Shown here piece after piece: positions 22,476 through 33,659 of a stretch of DNA of 64,000 bases. The position numbers and the translations under genes were made by a program. Under the pieces are notes generated by a model. The model had not been told where the DNA came from. It saw only the letters and a program-made list of their open reading frames with translations, and did no database searches. Source of the DNA: Stomoxys calcitrans (Eukaryota > Arthropoda > Insecta > Diptera > Muscidae); the NCBI RefSeq assembly GCF_963082655.1, contig NC_081554.1, forward strand, positions 190,698,437 through 190,762,436. Direction: 5' to 3'. Numbering within the stretch: position 1 is the first letter of the stretch; every line of letters begins with the position of its first letter.

Positions 22476-22779
22476 TTTGGGCTCTTAAATAGGGACAATT
22501 TTTTAGGGAGCTTTAGCGTATGCGGCCAGATTTAGCACATTTCGTAGTTGTATAAAGTTTGGAAGTGGTAGCTTTCAAAGATATGTTAGACTTCTTTCCA
22601 CTAACGGAAGGACGAGTGGTCAGCGATTAAGCATATCAAAGCCATTACATCAATATTTCGAAATGTCTGAAAAGGAATGGCGAAGTTTGTATCCTCCAGC
22701 CACTTTTACGAGCGTTTAGGCCTACGTTTCTCGTACAATATGTATTATGTTATACTCTAAGGCTTAAATAGTTTTTAGC
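22476..22779. other. Unassigned spacer
   Basis: No recognised gene or repeat. Confidence 0.4.
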
Positions 22780-23222
22780 TTGTCCACCTAGACCAACGAC
22801 TTTACATAACCCAACAAGAAATAGTCAAGGGGCATCAAATTACATGATCTTGACGGCAAACTCAAAGGGCCAAAAACTGCTCACCAAATTCATACTTCAA
22901 TATGGTCATTGTTTCACGAGCTGTGTGGCACCATATATTAACTAAGTCCAACTCAGCCATTTGAGTCAAAAAAGTCGGTTATCACGGATCGATTTAGTTC
23001 TCCGTTGATAGCACCGTTTGTTCCGCGGTCCGTAAACAAAGCCACAGAGCACCCATTTCGATTATAAATTTCATCGATGTGTAGTCATTGCTCGTTTGTG
23101 GAACTCTCAAAGATGAAATGGCAGAGTATACTGAACAATTTTCACTTTAACACAAGACGTTTGGACACAACTATCAACTTGTCACCCTGTAAAATTTGGC
23201 CCATAAAAAATCACCATTTAAG
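22780..23222 (-). pseudogene. Second mariner-like transposase fossil
   Basis: Minus strand: IWCHTARETMTILKYEFGEQ (frame-corrected), then SRSCNLMPLDYFLLGYVKS. The last block is the third catalytic region of mariner-like transposases, where the usual C-D-L has become C-N-L, so the third Asp is lost. Several stops and shifts. The right end AAAAAATCACCATTTAA (about 23205-23222) matches the terminus of the 4.4-5.0 kb fossil. The two fossils retain different parts of the protein. Confidence 0.68.
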
Positions 23223-23263
23223 TATGTCAATTCTCTCATTCTAAACCAACCTAATAAACATCT

Positions 23264-23512
23264 TTTTCCCCCATTTAGATGTCTTAAGCAGTTATTTAAA
23301 CATAAATATCAACAACTTTTCTGAAAAACTCTTGCAATGAAAAAAGGAGGAGGACATCCTCTCATCCTCTTTTAGCACCCACCCTATTAAACCACTTTTT
23401 CCCCCATATAGATGTCTTAAACAGTTATTTAAACATAAATACCAACAACTTTTCTGAAAAACTCTTGCAATGAAAAAAGGAGGAGGACATCCTCTCATCC
23501 TTTTTTAGCATA
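23264..23512. repeat. 132-bp tandem duplication
   Basis: Copies begin TTTTTCCCCCAT at 23264 and 23396 (132 apart) and share long identical stretches, including AGGAGGAGGACATCCTCTCA. Only a few substitutions separate them. The second stops near 23512. Confidence 0.93.
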
Positions 23513-23851
23513 TTGTAATTGACACGAAATGAATGCTTTAAGTTCGTCCTTTTTGTTTTTGTAACCAAACATGAATGTAAACAAATCGAAAGTGGAAGCA
23601 AAAGGCCAAAGGGACATGCACAACAAATTGTGATAGCTGAGATAAATGTTGGCATGGCATCATGGTTGTCCAGAAAATCACGTCCGTCCCACACCAGAGA
23701 AAGGACGAAAAGCAAAAACACACATAAAAAGCTTAAGTTTCATTATAAATACATTTGAATAGTCACAAGGAATTATAGGGAGGAATTTTTAAAAGTTATT
23801 TTGCTTAACAAACAAATGGAACATACAATTTCGAGTAATAGTTAATAAAAA
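23513..23851. other. Unassigned spacer
   Basis: No gene recognised. Two overlapping frames here are uninformative in composition. Confidence 0.4.
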
Positions 23852-25078
23852 ACAAGTACATTTTTTTGTAAGTGCGGCCTTGGGAACCCACCACCTTGAA
23901 TTCTGTTAAAAATTCACACAAAATAAATTTAGTAAATAAGTACCAAATTTCTGCCAAACCAGTCAAAAACTAAACCTGATCTGATTAGAGCTATGTCAGG
24001 CTATAAACCGATTCGAGCCTTACTTGACTTGTATGATGGAGACCATAGTAGATGGCATTGTGCAAAATTTCAGCAAAATCGTATAAGAATTACGCCCTCT
24101 AGAGGCTCAAGAGGTAAATCAGGAGAGCGCGATTTATATGGGAACAATATCTGGTTTTAGACGATTCGGACTATATTTGGCAAATATGTTAAGGTCATAG
24201 AAAAATCACTGTGCAAAATGTCAGCCAAATTGAGTAAGAATTACGCCCTCTAGAGGCTAAAGATAAAGGTAAAATCGGGAGATCGGTTTATATGGAAGCC
24301 ATATAAGGTTATGGACTGGTGAAAATTTTGGTCTCAAGAGGATGAAGAAGTCAAAACCGGGTATCGGAAGCCACAATTTTTGTTCGATTTGGCTGAAATT
24401 TTGCACATAGTGTTCTGTTATGACTCCCAACAAGTGTGCCAAGTACGGTTTGAATCGTATATCTCTGAGAGAGGATATCACTATCCTATGATTTAGCACC
24501 ACCTTGTGACTGCTCTCTTTGGGCCACTTGAAAGATAAAGTGTACGGGAACTGCCGGGAGTTGATTCAAGACCTGAAATATAGAATTCGTGAGGCTACCG
24601 AGGACACAGGGCTGCAACGTAACCCAATTGCAAGGTTACGGAACTTTTCATTAAATGGATATGGTCCTCAAAGCGTGATCGTGGTGACCATTTGGTTGAA
24701 ATTTTTTTTTATTATTATTATTAACGGCATACCTTCCTCTTTAGTATGAACTGAATTTCCGATAATTTATCTCAAAAAAAAATATTTTTTCTTTGTATAC
24801 CTAAATAATACCCTTTATTGCAAAACCGTATATATATCTTAACCTGAACCGATTTCATATGTTTACAATACCAAGCTAACAATGCCAATAAGTAGTAAAT
24901 TTCAAGCTGCTAGATTTACTGTTTTGAAGGTTATAGTGCGTTCGGCAGACAGATGGACGGACAGAGCTAGATCGAATTCAAATGTTATGACGATTATCAA
25001 GAATTCTTGAACCCTATAGGGTCTTAGACCAACACTAGGAGGTCTTACAAACCAAAAGACCTACTTATTATATACACC
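23852..25078 (-). mobile_element. 153-bp HLE-like element, copy J (decayed, interrupted)
   Basis: Left 3' end ACAAGTACATTTTTTTGTAAG with a ruined hairpin (GCGGCCTTGG). Type-1-like units lie between 23990 and 24300 and a type-3 piece in opposite orientation at 24360-24450. A foreign insert with a transposase fragment occupies about 24455-24780. The core with CGGCAGACAGATGGACGGAC is at about 24943 and the copy ends near 25078. Confidence 0.6.
24505..24665 (+). pseudogene. Mariner-like transposase C-terminal fragment
   Basis: Reads GHLKDKVYGNCRELIQDLKY then RIREATEDTG. The pattern W-G-x-L-K-x-x-V-Y followed by an E-L-K/I-R helix is typical just after the third catalytic Asp of mariner-like transposases. 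No other part of the gene is nearby. Probably carried by an insertion into copy J. Confidence 0.5.
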
Positions 25079-25336
25079 ATTCAATAGCGGATAGGGAAAG
25101 AAATTGTTAAATTAGATGATTTACTATATTCCAAAACTGTTTAAGGTATAATTTGTATAGCCTAAAAGTATGCTCCATTAATTGACTTTTTCAGCATAAG
25201 TCATTATGGTGCATGGTATGTTGTTGTACATAACCATGGTTGCCGTTTCAATTTGAAATTGTCATCTACTTAATATTTATAAAATCTCAAAATCAATCTT
25301 TTTTGGAAACATGGTAACCCTTTAATATATAAAATA

Positions 25337-25568
25337 TTGGGTTGCCCAAAAAGTAATTGCTGATTTTTTAAAAGAAAGTAAATGCATTTTTAATAAATAT
25401 TTCAAATTTAATCAAATATACTTTTTTTACACTTTTTTTCTAAAACAAGCTAAAAGTAACAGCTGATAACTGACAGAAGAAAGAATGCAATTACAGAGTC
25501 ACAAGCTGTGAAAAAATTTGTCAACGCCGACTATATGAAAAATCCGCAATTACTTTTTGGGCAACCAA
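25337..25568. mobile_element. Mariner MITE, copy 2
   Basis: Same ends and body as the copy at 16166 (TTGGGTTGCCCAAAAAGTAA; internal ACAGCTGATAACTGACAG). TA precedes it at 25335-25336. The right end has lost one C and the right TA is not preserved. Confidence 0.88.
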
Positions 25569-25857
25569 GTTGAACGCTCAGTCAATTAAATTAGTCTATG
25601 CTACATTAAAAATAAATGAAATATAAATGAATTAAAAATCATTTTTCCATTTAAACTCATCTAATTCAAAGGGTTTATTTAGTTTTGCTTTTTATTCGGC
25701 AAAACAAAAAAACATGAAATTAAATTAAGAAATAAACACCAGTATTCACAAAACTTAATAGCTGTGTTCTATTTTAGTACTCTAAAGTGTAGTGCTGCGA
25801 AAATTGTATGGAAGTGACATCCATCCAACGAAGTTCTGCATAAATTACCGGTGCAGG

Positions 25858-26096
25858 CCAGGATTCACTAATAGAAGGTTAGGTCACTTGTTCAAATATT
25901 AAGTGAATAGGCACCATGAATATCATTAAGCATGTCAAATCTGCCGATTAAAAATGTCATCAAAAAGGAGTAAACGTAAACCAAGAATAAATGTAAAAAA
26001 TGAATAAGTTGACATCTTCAATGCCAAGTACTGCCAAAAATTAAAAAAATTGTATGTCGGCTGATCACTTGGCTAAACCTTATTCAGTGAATCCTG
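25858..26096. mobile_element. hAT-like MITE, copy 1, with 8-bp target duplication
   Basis: Ends CCAGGATTCACT and AGTGAATCCTG form inverted repeats. The flanks GGTGCAGG at 25850-25857 and 26097-26104 are identical, an 8-bp target-site duplication as made by hAT transposases. Internal sequence ATTGTATGTCGGCTGATC is shared with the copy at 42538. Confidence 0.88.
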
Positions 26097-26379
26097 GGTG
26101 CAGGCTTAAGCAGAGTATTCCGATCAGCTTTTCAAACTCCACACAAAAAAAATCGGCGAAACGTTGGAGAAAAATAGGCGAAAAAGTAGTACTTTGCTTA
26201 TAACAGGGATCCGGAGCGGGTACCACATTTCCGCTCCGACAAAAAATTTTCCTCTCCGCTCCCACTCCCTTACATTGAAATTGACTATTTTCCAATTTTC
26301 TTCTTATACACATCATGCCCTATGGACTGATATATTAATTTTGTCATTACGTTTATCATCAAGTTAATTAACATGCTTA

Positions 26380-27835
26380 ACAAGTAAAAGCGTGCTAAGT
26401 TCGGCCGGGCCGAATCTTATATACCCTCCACCATGGATCGCATTTGTCGAGTTCTTTTCCCGGCATCTCTTCTTAGGCAAAAAAGATATAAGAGAAGATT
26501 TGCTCTGCTATTAGAGCGATATTAAGATATGGTCCGGTTTGGACCACAATTAAATTATATGTTGGAGACCTGTGTAAAATGTCAGCCAATTCGAATAAGA
26601 ATTGCGCCGTTTGGGGGCTCAAGAAGTAAAATAGAGAGATGGATTTATATGGGTGATGTATCGGGCTATAGACCGATTCAGACCATAATAAACACGTATG
26701 TTGATGGTCATGGGAGAATCCGTCGTACAAAATTTCAGGCAAATCGGATAAGAATTGCGCACTCTAGAGGCTCAAGAAGTTCGGTTTATATGGCAGCTAT
26801 ATCAGGTTATGGACCGATTTGAACCATACTTGGTACAGTTGTTGGATATCATAACAAAACACGTCGTGCAAAGTTTCATTCCGATCGGATAAGAATTGCG
26901 CACGCTAGAGGCTCAAGAAGTCAAGACCGAAGATCGGTTTATATGGCAGCTATATCAGGTTATGGACCGATTTGAACCATACTTGGCACAGTTGTTGGAT
27001 ATCATAACGAAATACTTCGCGCAAAAATTCATTCAAATCGGATAGGAATTGCGCCCTCTAGAAGCTCAAGAAGTCAAATCCCCAGATCTGTTTATATGAC
27101 AGCTATATCAGTTTATGGACCGATTTGAACCATACTTGGCACAGTTGTTGGATATCATAACGAAATACTTCGTGCAAAAATTCATTCAAATCGGATAAGA
27201 ATTGTGCCCTCTAGAGGCTCAAGAAGTCAAGTCCCAAGATCGGTTTATATGGCAGCTATATCAGGTTATGAACCGATTTGAGCCATACTTGGCGCAAGTG
27301 TTGGATATCATAACAAAACACGTCGTGCAAAATTTCATTCTGATCGGATAAGAATTGCGCACGCTAGAGGCTCAAGAAGTCAAGACCCAAGATCGGTTTA
27401 TATGGCAGCTATATCAGGTTATGGACCGATTTGAACCATACTTGGCACAGTTGTTGGATATCATAAGAAAACACGTCGTGCAAAATTTCATTAAAATCGG
27501 ATAAGAAGTGCGCGCTCTAGAGGCTCAAGAAGTCAAGACCCTAGATCGGTTTATATGGCAGCTATATCAAAACATGGACCGATATGGCCCATTTACAATA
27601 CCAACCGACCTACACTAATAAGAAGTATTTGTGCAAAATTTCAAGCGGCTAGCTTTACTCCTTCGGAAGTTAGCGTGCTTTCGACAGACAGACGGACGGA
27701 CATGGCTAGATCGACATAAAATGTCGCGACGATCAAGAATATATATACTTTATGGGGTCTCAGACGAATATTTCGAGTAGTTACAAACAGAATGACGAAA
27801 TTAGTATACCCCCCATCTTATGGTGGAGGGTATAA
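26380..27835 (-). mobile_element. 153-bp HLE-like element, copy K (complete, type 1)
   Basis: The most regular complete copy. 3' end ACAAGTAAAAGCGTGCTAAG, hairpin TTCGGCCGGGCCGAATC, subterminal TATACCCTCCACCATGG; seven type-1 units with the GG of GATCGGTTTATATGG at 26936, 27089 and 27242 (153-bp steps). The core GACAGACAGACGGACGGACA is at about 27683, and the right subterminal repeat ATGGTGGAGGGTATA ends near 27833. A good reference for the family. Confidence 0.88.
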
Positions 27836-27899
27836 TAAAAATTGAAGAATATACATTTATTGAAATAAAAATAAGTATTAAAAAATATTTATTTAAAAA

Positions 27900-27975
27900 T
27901 CGATTTTACCCACGTTTCGAACCTGCGTCCTCTTCAACGACGATCCTGTTCTCTATCCACTAGGCTAAGAAGTAG
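27900..27975 (-). mobile_element. tRNA-like SINE head of a second type
   Basis: Minus strand: TTAGCCTAGTGGATAGAG (A-box-like) and GCAGGTTCGAAACG (B-box-like) at tRNA spacing. Acceptor and T stems do not pair, so it is not a functional tRNA. No body is recognised. The head differs from the SINEs at 11 kb. Confidence 0.5.
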
Positions 27976-28331
27976 CATAAAACTCCGTTGGCAACATTCA
28001 CATGATATACTTATACACAGAACATTTTTGTGTGTATCACTTAGGCCCATAAGTATGTATACACATAAATATATATGCCTATTGGCCATGCTTAACACAG
28101 CAGGCCAAGTGAATGAAAATGTTTTGAAACTGCCGATGACTGTTTAAAAATAAACTCAACGCCAGTCAACATCTGGGAAATATACGCACAACCACCACCA
28201 CCTCAATATCTTCACCACTATGAAGCCACCGATAGAAGGTAGTGAATGACAGTTGGTTGGGTTATCTTTGAAATAAAAATATTTCGATTATTAGCGAAAT
28301 CAATAAAACGAAGGAAACTCTTCTTTTATGT
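27976..28331. other. Unassigned spacer before the tRNA cluster
   Basis: TA-rich; no recognised gene. AAAA at 28304-28307 could be the terminator of the next tRNA on the minus strand. Confidence 0.4.
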
Positions 28332-28403
28332 AGGTTCTACCGAGATTTGAACTCGGATCGCTGGATTCAAAGTCCAGAGTGCTAACCATTACACCATAGA
28401 ACC
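28332..28403 (-). tRNA. tRNA-Gln (anticodon TTG)
   Basis: Identical over 72 nt to the gene at 18322, on the opposite strand; anticodon at 28368-28370 (CAA on the plus strand). All stems pair. It forms a tandem with the copy 212 bases to the right. No T run lies within 20 bases downstream (minus strand); the nearest is at 28307-28304. Confidence 0.97.
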
Positions 28404-28615
28404 GGGTAATGCAAGGGGAAATGTATAGCTCATAAGAAGGGAAGTGAGATAAGAGTATAAAAATAATTATGAAAAATTCAATGAATTATTTAAAAAAAAA
28501 GTATATAAAAAATATTAAAAAAAAATGTAAGAGAATTGAATTCAGTTTTCTTTTTTAACTATCAATTTAATTTTTAAACAAAAAATATGTACCGATGTAT
28601 ATAAAAAAGTCATTT

Positions 28616-28687
28616 AGGTTCTACCGAGATTTGAACTCGGATCGCTGGATTCAAAGTCCAGAGTGCTAACCATTACACCATAGAACC
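28616..28687 (-). tRNA. tRNA-Gln (anticodon TTG)
   Basis: Same 72-nt sequence. A six-T terminator (plus-strand AAAAAA 28603-28608) begins 7 bases after the 3' end, the best-placed Pol III terminator of the cluster. Flanks share nothing with the 28332 copy, so the duplication of the gene body is old or the body is kept by conversion. Confidence 0.97.
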
Positions 28688-28879
28688 AGATATTGAATGC
28701 GAAAATCCTAAAAAACTTGGTATTGAAATTAAGCAAAGTCTTGGGATTTAAAGATATTTTGATATATGAGAATATCAAAATTTGTTTAAAAAATTGCTTA
28801 AAAAAATATGTTTCAACCTTTTATGTCAAAATTAAAAATAAAAAAACCCAGGTCCGAGGATCAGCAAAAATATGAAGCT

Positions 28880-29286
28880 TTTCACGCAGTAGAAAACTAA
28901 TCGGGTGATCTGTTCATATGGTAGGTATAGGTTATACACCAATTTGGATTATACTTACTTACCTCTGTTGTTGGAAGTCATAATTGAACACTACGTTCAT
29001 AGTTTGAGCCAAATAAGTTTTTTGCTCTTGAAAGTGGCCTAAGATATCAAATCAAAGGGCCATATTCAAATATAAACCGATTTGGTCCAATTGCTATCCC
29101 CAACGACATAAGGTTCATCAATAACAAGCAACTGTGCTAAATTTCAAACTCACAGCTGATTGTGATTTCCATGACACATGGACATGGCTAGATCGACTTA
29201 GAATACTGAGCCGATCAAGAATCAAACGGTTTACAAACGGAATTACTAGATTAGTATACCCGCCATCCTATGGTGATATGTATAAA
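28880..29286 (-). mobile_element. 153-bp HLE-like element, copy L (partial)
   Basis: No 3' hairpin. Contains decayed units (TCATATGGTAGGTATAGG) and the core with CATGGACATGGCTAGATCGA, and ends TACCCGCCATCCTATGG. Confidence 0.65.
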
Positions 29287-29724
29287 AATGAGTTAAGTTC
29301 CGCCGGCCCGAAATTTTTAACGTAAAGGCTATCAAAAACGGCTTCCTAATCAACGAAAAGATTGTATCGCTCTCTCTTTCATTGGTATTTTCCATGGTAC
29401 AACCAAGAGGTAGGGTCATAAGCACAACAACAAAAATCTACCACCAACGAATCTACCTTGAGGGCCAAATGCCGTAAATTGAAATGTCAAAGTGGTTTTA
29501 GAAATAAACTTTATTTTACAACCTATCTTCTTGAAATGTGTTTTATATATGTATTTTCATCATTATAATACCGTTTTGTTGGTTATGTGTGGAATATCGG
29601 ATCAATGGAACATCTTTTTAAGATTTTAGAAAAATATCCCAGCTGTGATATCAAGCCTTTGACATTTAGATTCACTGCAAAATCAAAATAAAAATAAAAA
29701 AATTGTACTCTACTGTTCGCATGA
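29287..29724. other. Unassigned spacer
   Basis: Begins with GAGTTAAGTTCCGCCGGCCC at 29290, an orphan copy of the HLE-like hairpin end. The rest is unrecognised. Confidence 0.45.
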
Positions 29725-29935
29725 CTTCACCTTATAAGTGCATCCTAGGTATTCTCAAGGATTTAGCGTAGTGTGAACATCTGGTCCATGGTCAATTTGA
29801 CAGGTCTAAATTATTAACACCCATTCATCTCGTCGACTTTAGATTTTAATCTCTCGAGCTTACTGTTTGTACGCTCAAAAATATGTATCTTGTATGCAAT
29901 GGGAAGGAAAATCCATTTACACCGGATTAAAGCCT
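29725..29935 (-). pseudogene. RTE-like RT fragment
   Basis: Aligns with 8810-8970 of the RTE fossil: AGGATTTAGCGTAGTGTGAA, ATCTGGTCCATGG, and GTATGCAATGGGAAGGA. Covers only the region between RT motifs 1 and A; no open frame. Confidence 0.65.
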
Positions 29936-30240
29936 TTCATTAGCTGATTTGTGTAATGGGAAAACAGATGATTGAGTCATTAAAACAGATTTTAATGATT
30001 AGTTTAAACGTGATTGAAGGCTTAAGACCTAAACAGAATGAGCGCGTTGAAAAAATTTTAAAAAAGAAACTCGCAAAAGTTTAACAATTTTTAACTTTGA
30101 CGACCAAAAACACTGCTTTAAGTGTGGCAACACACTCGGTTTCAAGCGTCAAAGTTGAAAATTGTTTAATTTTTCCTCGTTGCTTTTCAAGGCGGATTTA
30201 AAAAGGTGATCTCATGCAAACAGCTGTTAACAGCCGACCA
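29936..30240. repeat. Two adjoining MITE fragments
   Basis: 29936-30015 matches the inside of the TIR element at 62553 (AATGGGAAAACAGATGATTG versus AAAGGGAAAACAAAGAATCG). From about 30020, AGACCTAAACAGAATGAGCG and GTCAAAGTTGAAAATTGTTT match the element at 31823. Confidence 0.6.
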
Positions 30241-30626
30241 AATTTGACAGTATTAAGATGTCAGATTTTTGTTGCTTTCTCTTTTTTGTTATCTTCTTTC
30301 TCACATCTTCTCTGCTCATGTACGCAAAATTGTTTGCGAGTGTTGGCAAAACGTCGATCAGCTTGATGACAAGATGGCGGATTGCACCATTTTTTTTATT
30401 GAGAAATTTAAAATTTTAATTTTTTTTTCACAATATCGCTTATGCAAAATTTTCGCGACAACTATATGAAAATGTCATCAATGCTTAACATAGTCGTGGA
30501 CCCTTCTTTTAATACGTCTTGACGACGCGGCCTGCAGGGTAATCTTTGAGTAAACGAACATACTTACAAACAAATGCAGTCTTCACTTATTGAGCCGGTA
30601 AGCCACGTCTTTTACTGCCTTGTTAT
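30241..30626. other. Unassigned spacer
   Basis: No gene recognised; ends near TGCCTTGTTATACC, where copy M starts. Confidence 0.4.
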
Positions 30627-30835
30627 ACCACCATAGGATAGTGGTATACTAATAACGTCATTTCGTTTGTACCACATCAAATATTGGTCTTTGACCCCAT
30701 AAAGTATATTTTCGTATTTATATATTTTTGATCGCCATGACATTTTAATTCTTCGAGCGCTAACGTACGTGCCAAGTTTGGTGCGGAGCAGTCCATAACT
30801 TAATGTATTTATAAAAAACTCGACCGGAAATTAAC
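30627..30835 (+). mobile_element. 153-bp HLE-like element, copy M (5' end only)
   Basis: TATACCACCATAGGATAGTGG, then GACCCCATAAAGTATATTTT and a decayed core; the array is lost after about 60 bases. Confidence 0.7.
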
Positions 30836-30949
30836 TTAAAATGCTTGTAAGTCCTTAAGAGATGCTCTACAGGAATTAACTTGGACTTATAATCCAAAAT
30901 ACGGATTTTGAAACATCTTCTATTGTACCGGATCTGCGTTGCCCTTTAG

Positions 30950-31095
30950 GTTAAATCAGGTTGAATGGCACATGGCTAGCAACCCTGGTTACTAGCCGCT
31001 TCACCCGGAGACCTTAGGTCCATTGTGTTCACCGTAGAAGAAATTAGATGAGAAGAAGATGGAGAAAAAAAATTATGAGCATACACCACAGTATG
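30950..31095 (-). repeat. 3' untranslated end of an R1/Jockey-like element
   Basis: GGTTACTAGCCGCTTCAC and CTTAGGTCCATTGTGTTCAC match 42975-43055 (opposite strand) and 45075-45120 (same strand), where coding remnants adjoin. Here only the tail is left. Confidence 0.7.
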
Positions 31096-31149
31096 TTACA
31101 AGACAGCAATGAAGACAGAAAAACGAAATTCAGCTAATTTTTCTTAATC

Positions 31150-31346
31150 ATACTACTCGTATTGAGTTACCCTTACCAATGCTTGCGCGGTTGTGAGGTA
31201 TTCAGCCCTGTCAAACTTCTCTAACAAGTGGTGTCGCTCTGCGGCACGCTGTTCGGACTCGGAAATAAAAAAGAGGTCCCTTATTATTGAACTCAAACTC
31301 TCACTCATCGATATGAGAGAGGTATGCTCGCTGTTCCTCAATGGAA
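31150..31346 (+). mobile_element. SINE body fragment
   Basis: GGTGTCGCTCTGCGGCACG, TTCGGACTCGG and CGCTGTTCCTCAATGGAAT match the body of the SINE at 11665. The tRNA-like head is missing or too decayed to see. Confidence 0.75.
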
Positions 31347-31682
31347 TCTATGATGAGGAAAATATTTAGCCGTTTCGGCGCTTTTCCTTCGAAACATGAA
31401 GTTCTTTCTTTAAGCAATTGGGTCATTCGACTGGACTACTCCACTGCCATCTGTTGCCTTTGCAGCCTTCCGATGTCCAGCTTCCGTGTAGTATCGTACA
31501 TCTCTCGTTTCGGTTATATGAATGCAAATTTGAATTATATGCTCTAAAATTTTTAATAACCTATGGTTAGTCTCATTTTATTCAACTCTGACTCTCGGTC
31601 GAAAAATAACTTAAAATACTTGTATATCCTCATAACATAGAGGAATTAACTTGTACTTATGACTGATAATCCCATATAGTTT

Positions 31683-31822
31683 ATCCGCAAATGACACTGA
31701 ACGCCTGGATTCGAATCTTGGCATGAATATCAGCAAAAATTCTTTTCAACTGTGGCTATCCCCTCTTGATGGTATTGGCGACATTTGAGAGGTTTTCAGC
31801 CGCCTAAATCTTCTCTGCCAAT
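31683..31822 (+). mobile_element. SINE head and middle fragment
   Basis: B-box remnant CTGGATTCGAATCTTGG followed by the body start (GATGGTATTGGCGACATTTG). Truncated where a MITE begins. Confidence 0.65.
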
Positions 31823-32056
31823 TAAAGCCTAAATAGAATGAGGGCATTAAGTAGCGTTGTGTTGAAATATACAACTCTGCAAACAAATGTCTAAATTCCT
31901 CATGTGTAGCACAGAATGATGCTCGCTTTCAAGTGGCAAAGTTGAAAATTGTTTAACTTTTACGCGTTACTTTTGTGGGATTTGCGTGCAGAGTTGCATT
32001 TTTGCATCGCGAAGCTTAAAAACATTACTCAACGCCTTTATTGTGTTTCTGCCTTT
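31823..32056. mobile_element. TIR element, about 234 bp
   Basis: Left end AAAGCCTAAATAGAATGAGG and right end CTCAACGCCTTTATTGTG are imperfect inverted repeats of about 35 bp. Related sequence lies at 30020-30240 and at 32072-32216. Superfamily not determined. Confidence 0.6.
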
Positions 32057-32071
32057 ATTGACACTCTACAG

Positions 32072-32216
32072 GCCAAAAAAGAATGAGCGCATTGAGCTTT
32101 GTTTTTGAGCGTTGCGTTAAAAAATGCAACTTTTCAAACAAATCTCACAAAAGCAACACGCAAATGTTAACGAATTGTCAACGTCTACGACTGAAATTGA
32201 GCGTTGTTCTGTTTTG
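32072..32216. repeat. Related TIR-element fragment
   Basis: GCCAAAAAAGAATGAGCGCA and TTGAGCGTTGTTCTGTTTTG resemble the ends of the preceding element. Confidence 0.55.
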
Positions 32217-32227
32217 CCATACATAAA

Positions 32228-32300
32228 GTAGTGTTTGCCGATAGTATCGATAGGAAAAAAATCAAATATCGATAGTGCCATCGATATTTTGCCAGCTCTG
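32228..32300 (+). repeat. TATCGATA-rich fragment
   Basis: GATAGTATCGATAGG and GTGCCATCGATATTTTGCCA match the outer end of the fold-back arm at 11235-11280. Four ATCGAT cores within about 50 bases. Confidence 0.8.
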
Positions 32301-32634
32301 TTCGATAGCGTTCCACAGTGCGTACACATATTTGGGACCTACAAAAGTTATGCACTAAACGTTGTAAAAATTAATACGGCTGAGGACAGATTTCAACGTT
32401 TTGTTTACAATAAAGCGTTTTTAATTTATGAGCTGAATATTCGTTCGAATATGAGCTGAATTCTCAGAATCCCGAGCGGAAAGGTTTCTAAACACATCCC
32501 TCCCGTTTAACTCCGCTCCGGCCCACTACGAATCCTGGTAAAATATTCTTATACTAAATGAACACTTCATTAGGATAAAATAATTCTTAGAGGTCTTAAC
32601 GAACTATCGATTACTTGTATATAAAAAGATATTC

Positions 32635-32706
32635 AGGTTCTACCGAGATTTGAACTCGGATCGCTGGATTCAAAGTCCAGAGTGCTAACCATTACACCAT
32701 AGAACC
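32635..32706 (-). tRNA. tRNA-Gln (anticodon TTG)
   Basis: Same 72-nt body, all stems intact. Downstream T5 (plus-strand 32623-32627) begins 7 bases past the 3' end. The 5' flank reads TTAAGC directly before GGTT on the minus strand, a flank also seen in part at 37856 and 62162. Confidence 0.97.
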
Positions 32707-33587
32707 GCTTAAGATAATCCAAAAAAATTTTAAACTGATAATACATAAAATAGTCAAAATTAATAGTTGCTACCTTAAGTGATTGATTAATTATAGATTA
32801 AACCCTTCTTTGGCATGAGATATTTAAAATTAGCTACCAAACAGTAGCTATAAATAGGGTCTTTGAAACACTACAAATTGTTGTTATGTTTTTAATAAAA
32901 ATTCACATATGTTTATAGTGAAAGGCGAAATGTGATTAATAATGCAATCATGTAACCATAATAAGATTTGAGCATAAATTAATAGTAATGTGTTAAAATG
33001 AAAATAGAGGATGCATATTTAATGGTATTATAAGGAGAGATATTCCAGACTAGACGAATAAATTTTTGTTTAATAGGCTCGAGAAATATTGGAAGGCGGA
33101 ATTTGTTTTTTATTTTAAGTTTTTGGAACAGAAATTACTAGATTATCATCAAGACAATCAGATCTTATACCACTGGCCAAAGGTTTCTAAGTTAATGGAG
33201 CTCTTCTTCAGTACCATTATAAGTAATGTCTGTCCGTCTGTTGGATTCAGGTGGATATATTAATTCGTTTTGAAATCATTTCTCACTTAAATTTTTCGGT
33301 CTGAATACCGACTTTGTCAAATTATTGTCAAACTGAATATTTTCGACAATTTTCATTTCTGAGAATTATTAAATCACCAATCAAATACCTTAACATCCAA
33401 TTTTGTTTATTAAATAAACTTCAGACGATGAGAAACAAATTCCTCAGGTATTTACGAAATTTAAGATCTTGCCTCCCTATCTTCCCCAACCCGTTTTTAA
33501 TCATCATTACACCACAATCATTACTTTTTAATAACAATAACCCATTAATTTTTTTAACTTTAAAATATCACTATGTATTTGCATTGA
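32707..33587. other. AT-rich intergenic stretch between two tRNA genes
   Basis: No recognised repeat. Frames at 33066 and 33314 show no family features, and the second ends within the next tRNA, which argues against it. Confidence 0.45.
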
Positions 33588-33659
33588 AGGTTCTACCGAG
33601 ATTTGAACTCGGATCGCTGGATTCAAAGTCCAGAGTGCTAACCATTACACCATAGAACC
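33588..33659 (-). tRNA. tRNA-Gln (anticodon TTG)
   Basis: Same 72-nt body. No T run within 20 bases downstream on the minus strand; the nearest AAAA on the plus strand is 33562-33565. Lies 881 bases from the 32635 copy with unrelated flanks. Confidence 0.97.

Noticed and set aside
33314..33655. 113-codon frame running into a tRNA gene
   Set aside because: Its last 20 residues come from the antisense of a tRNA-Gln gene; the rest is AT-rich low-information sequence.
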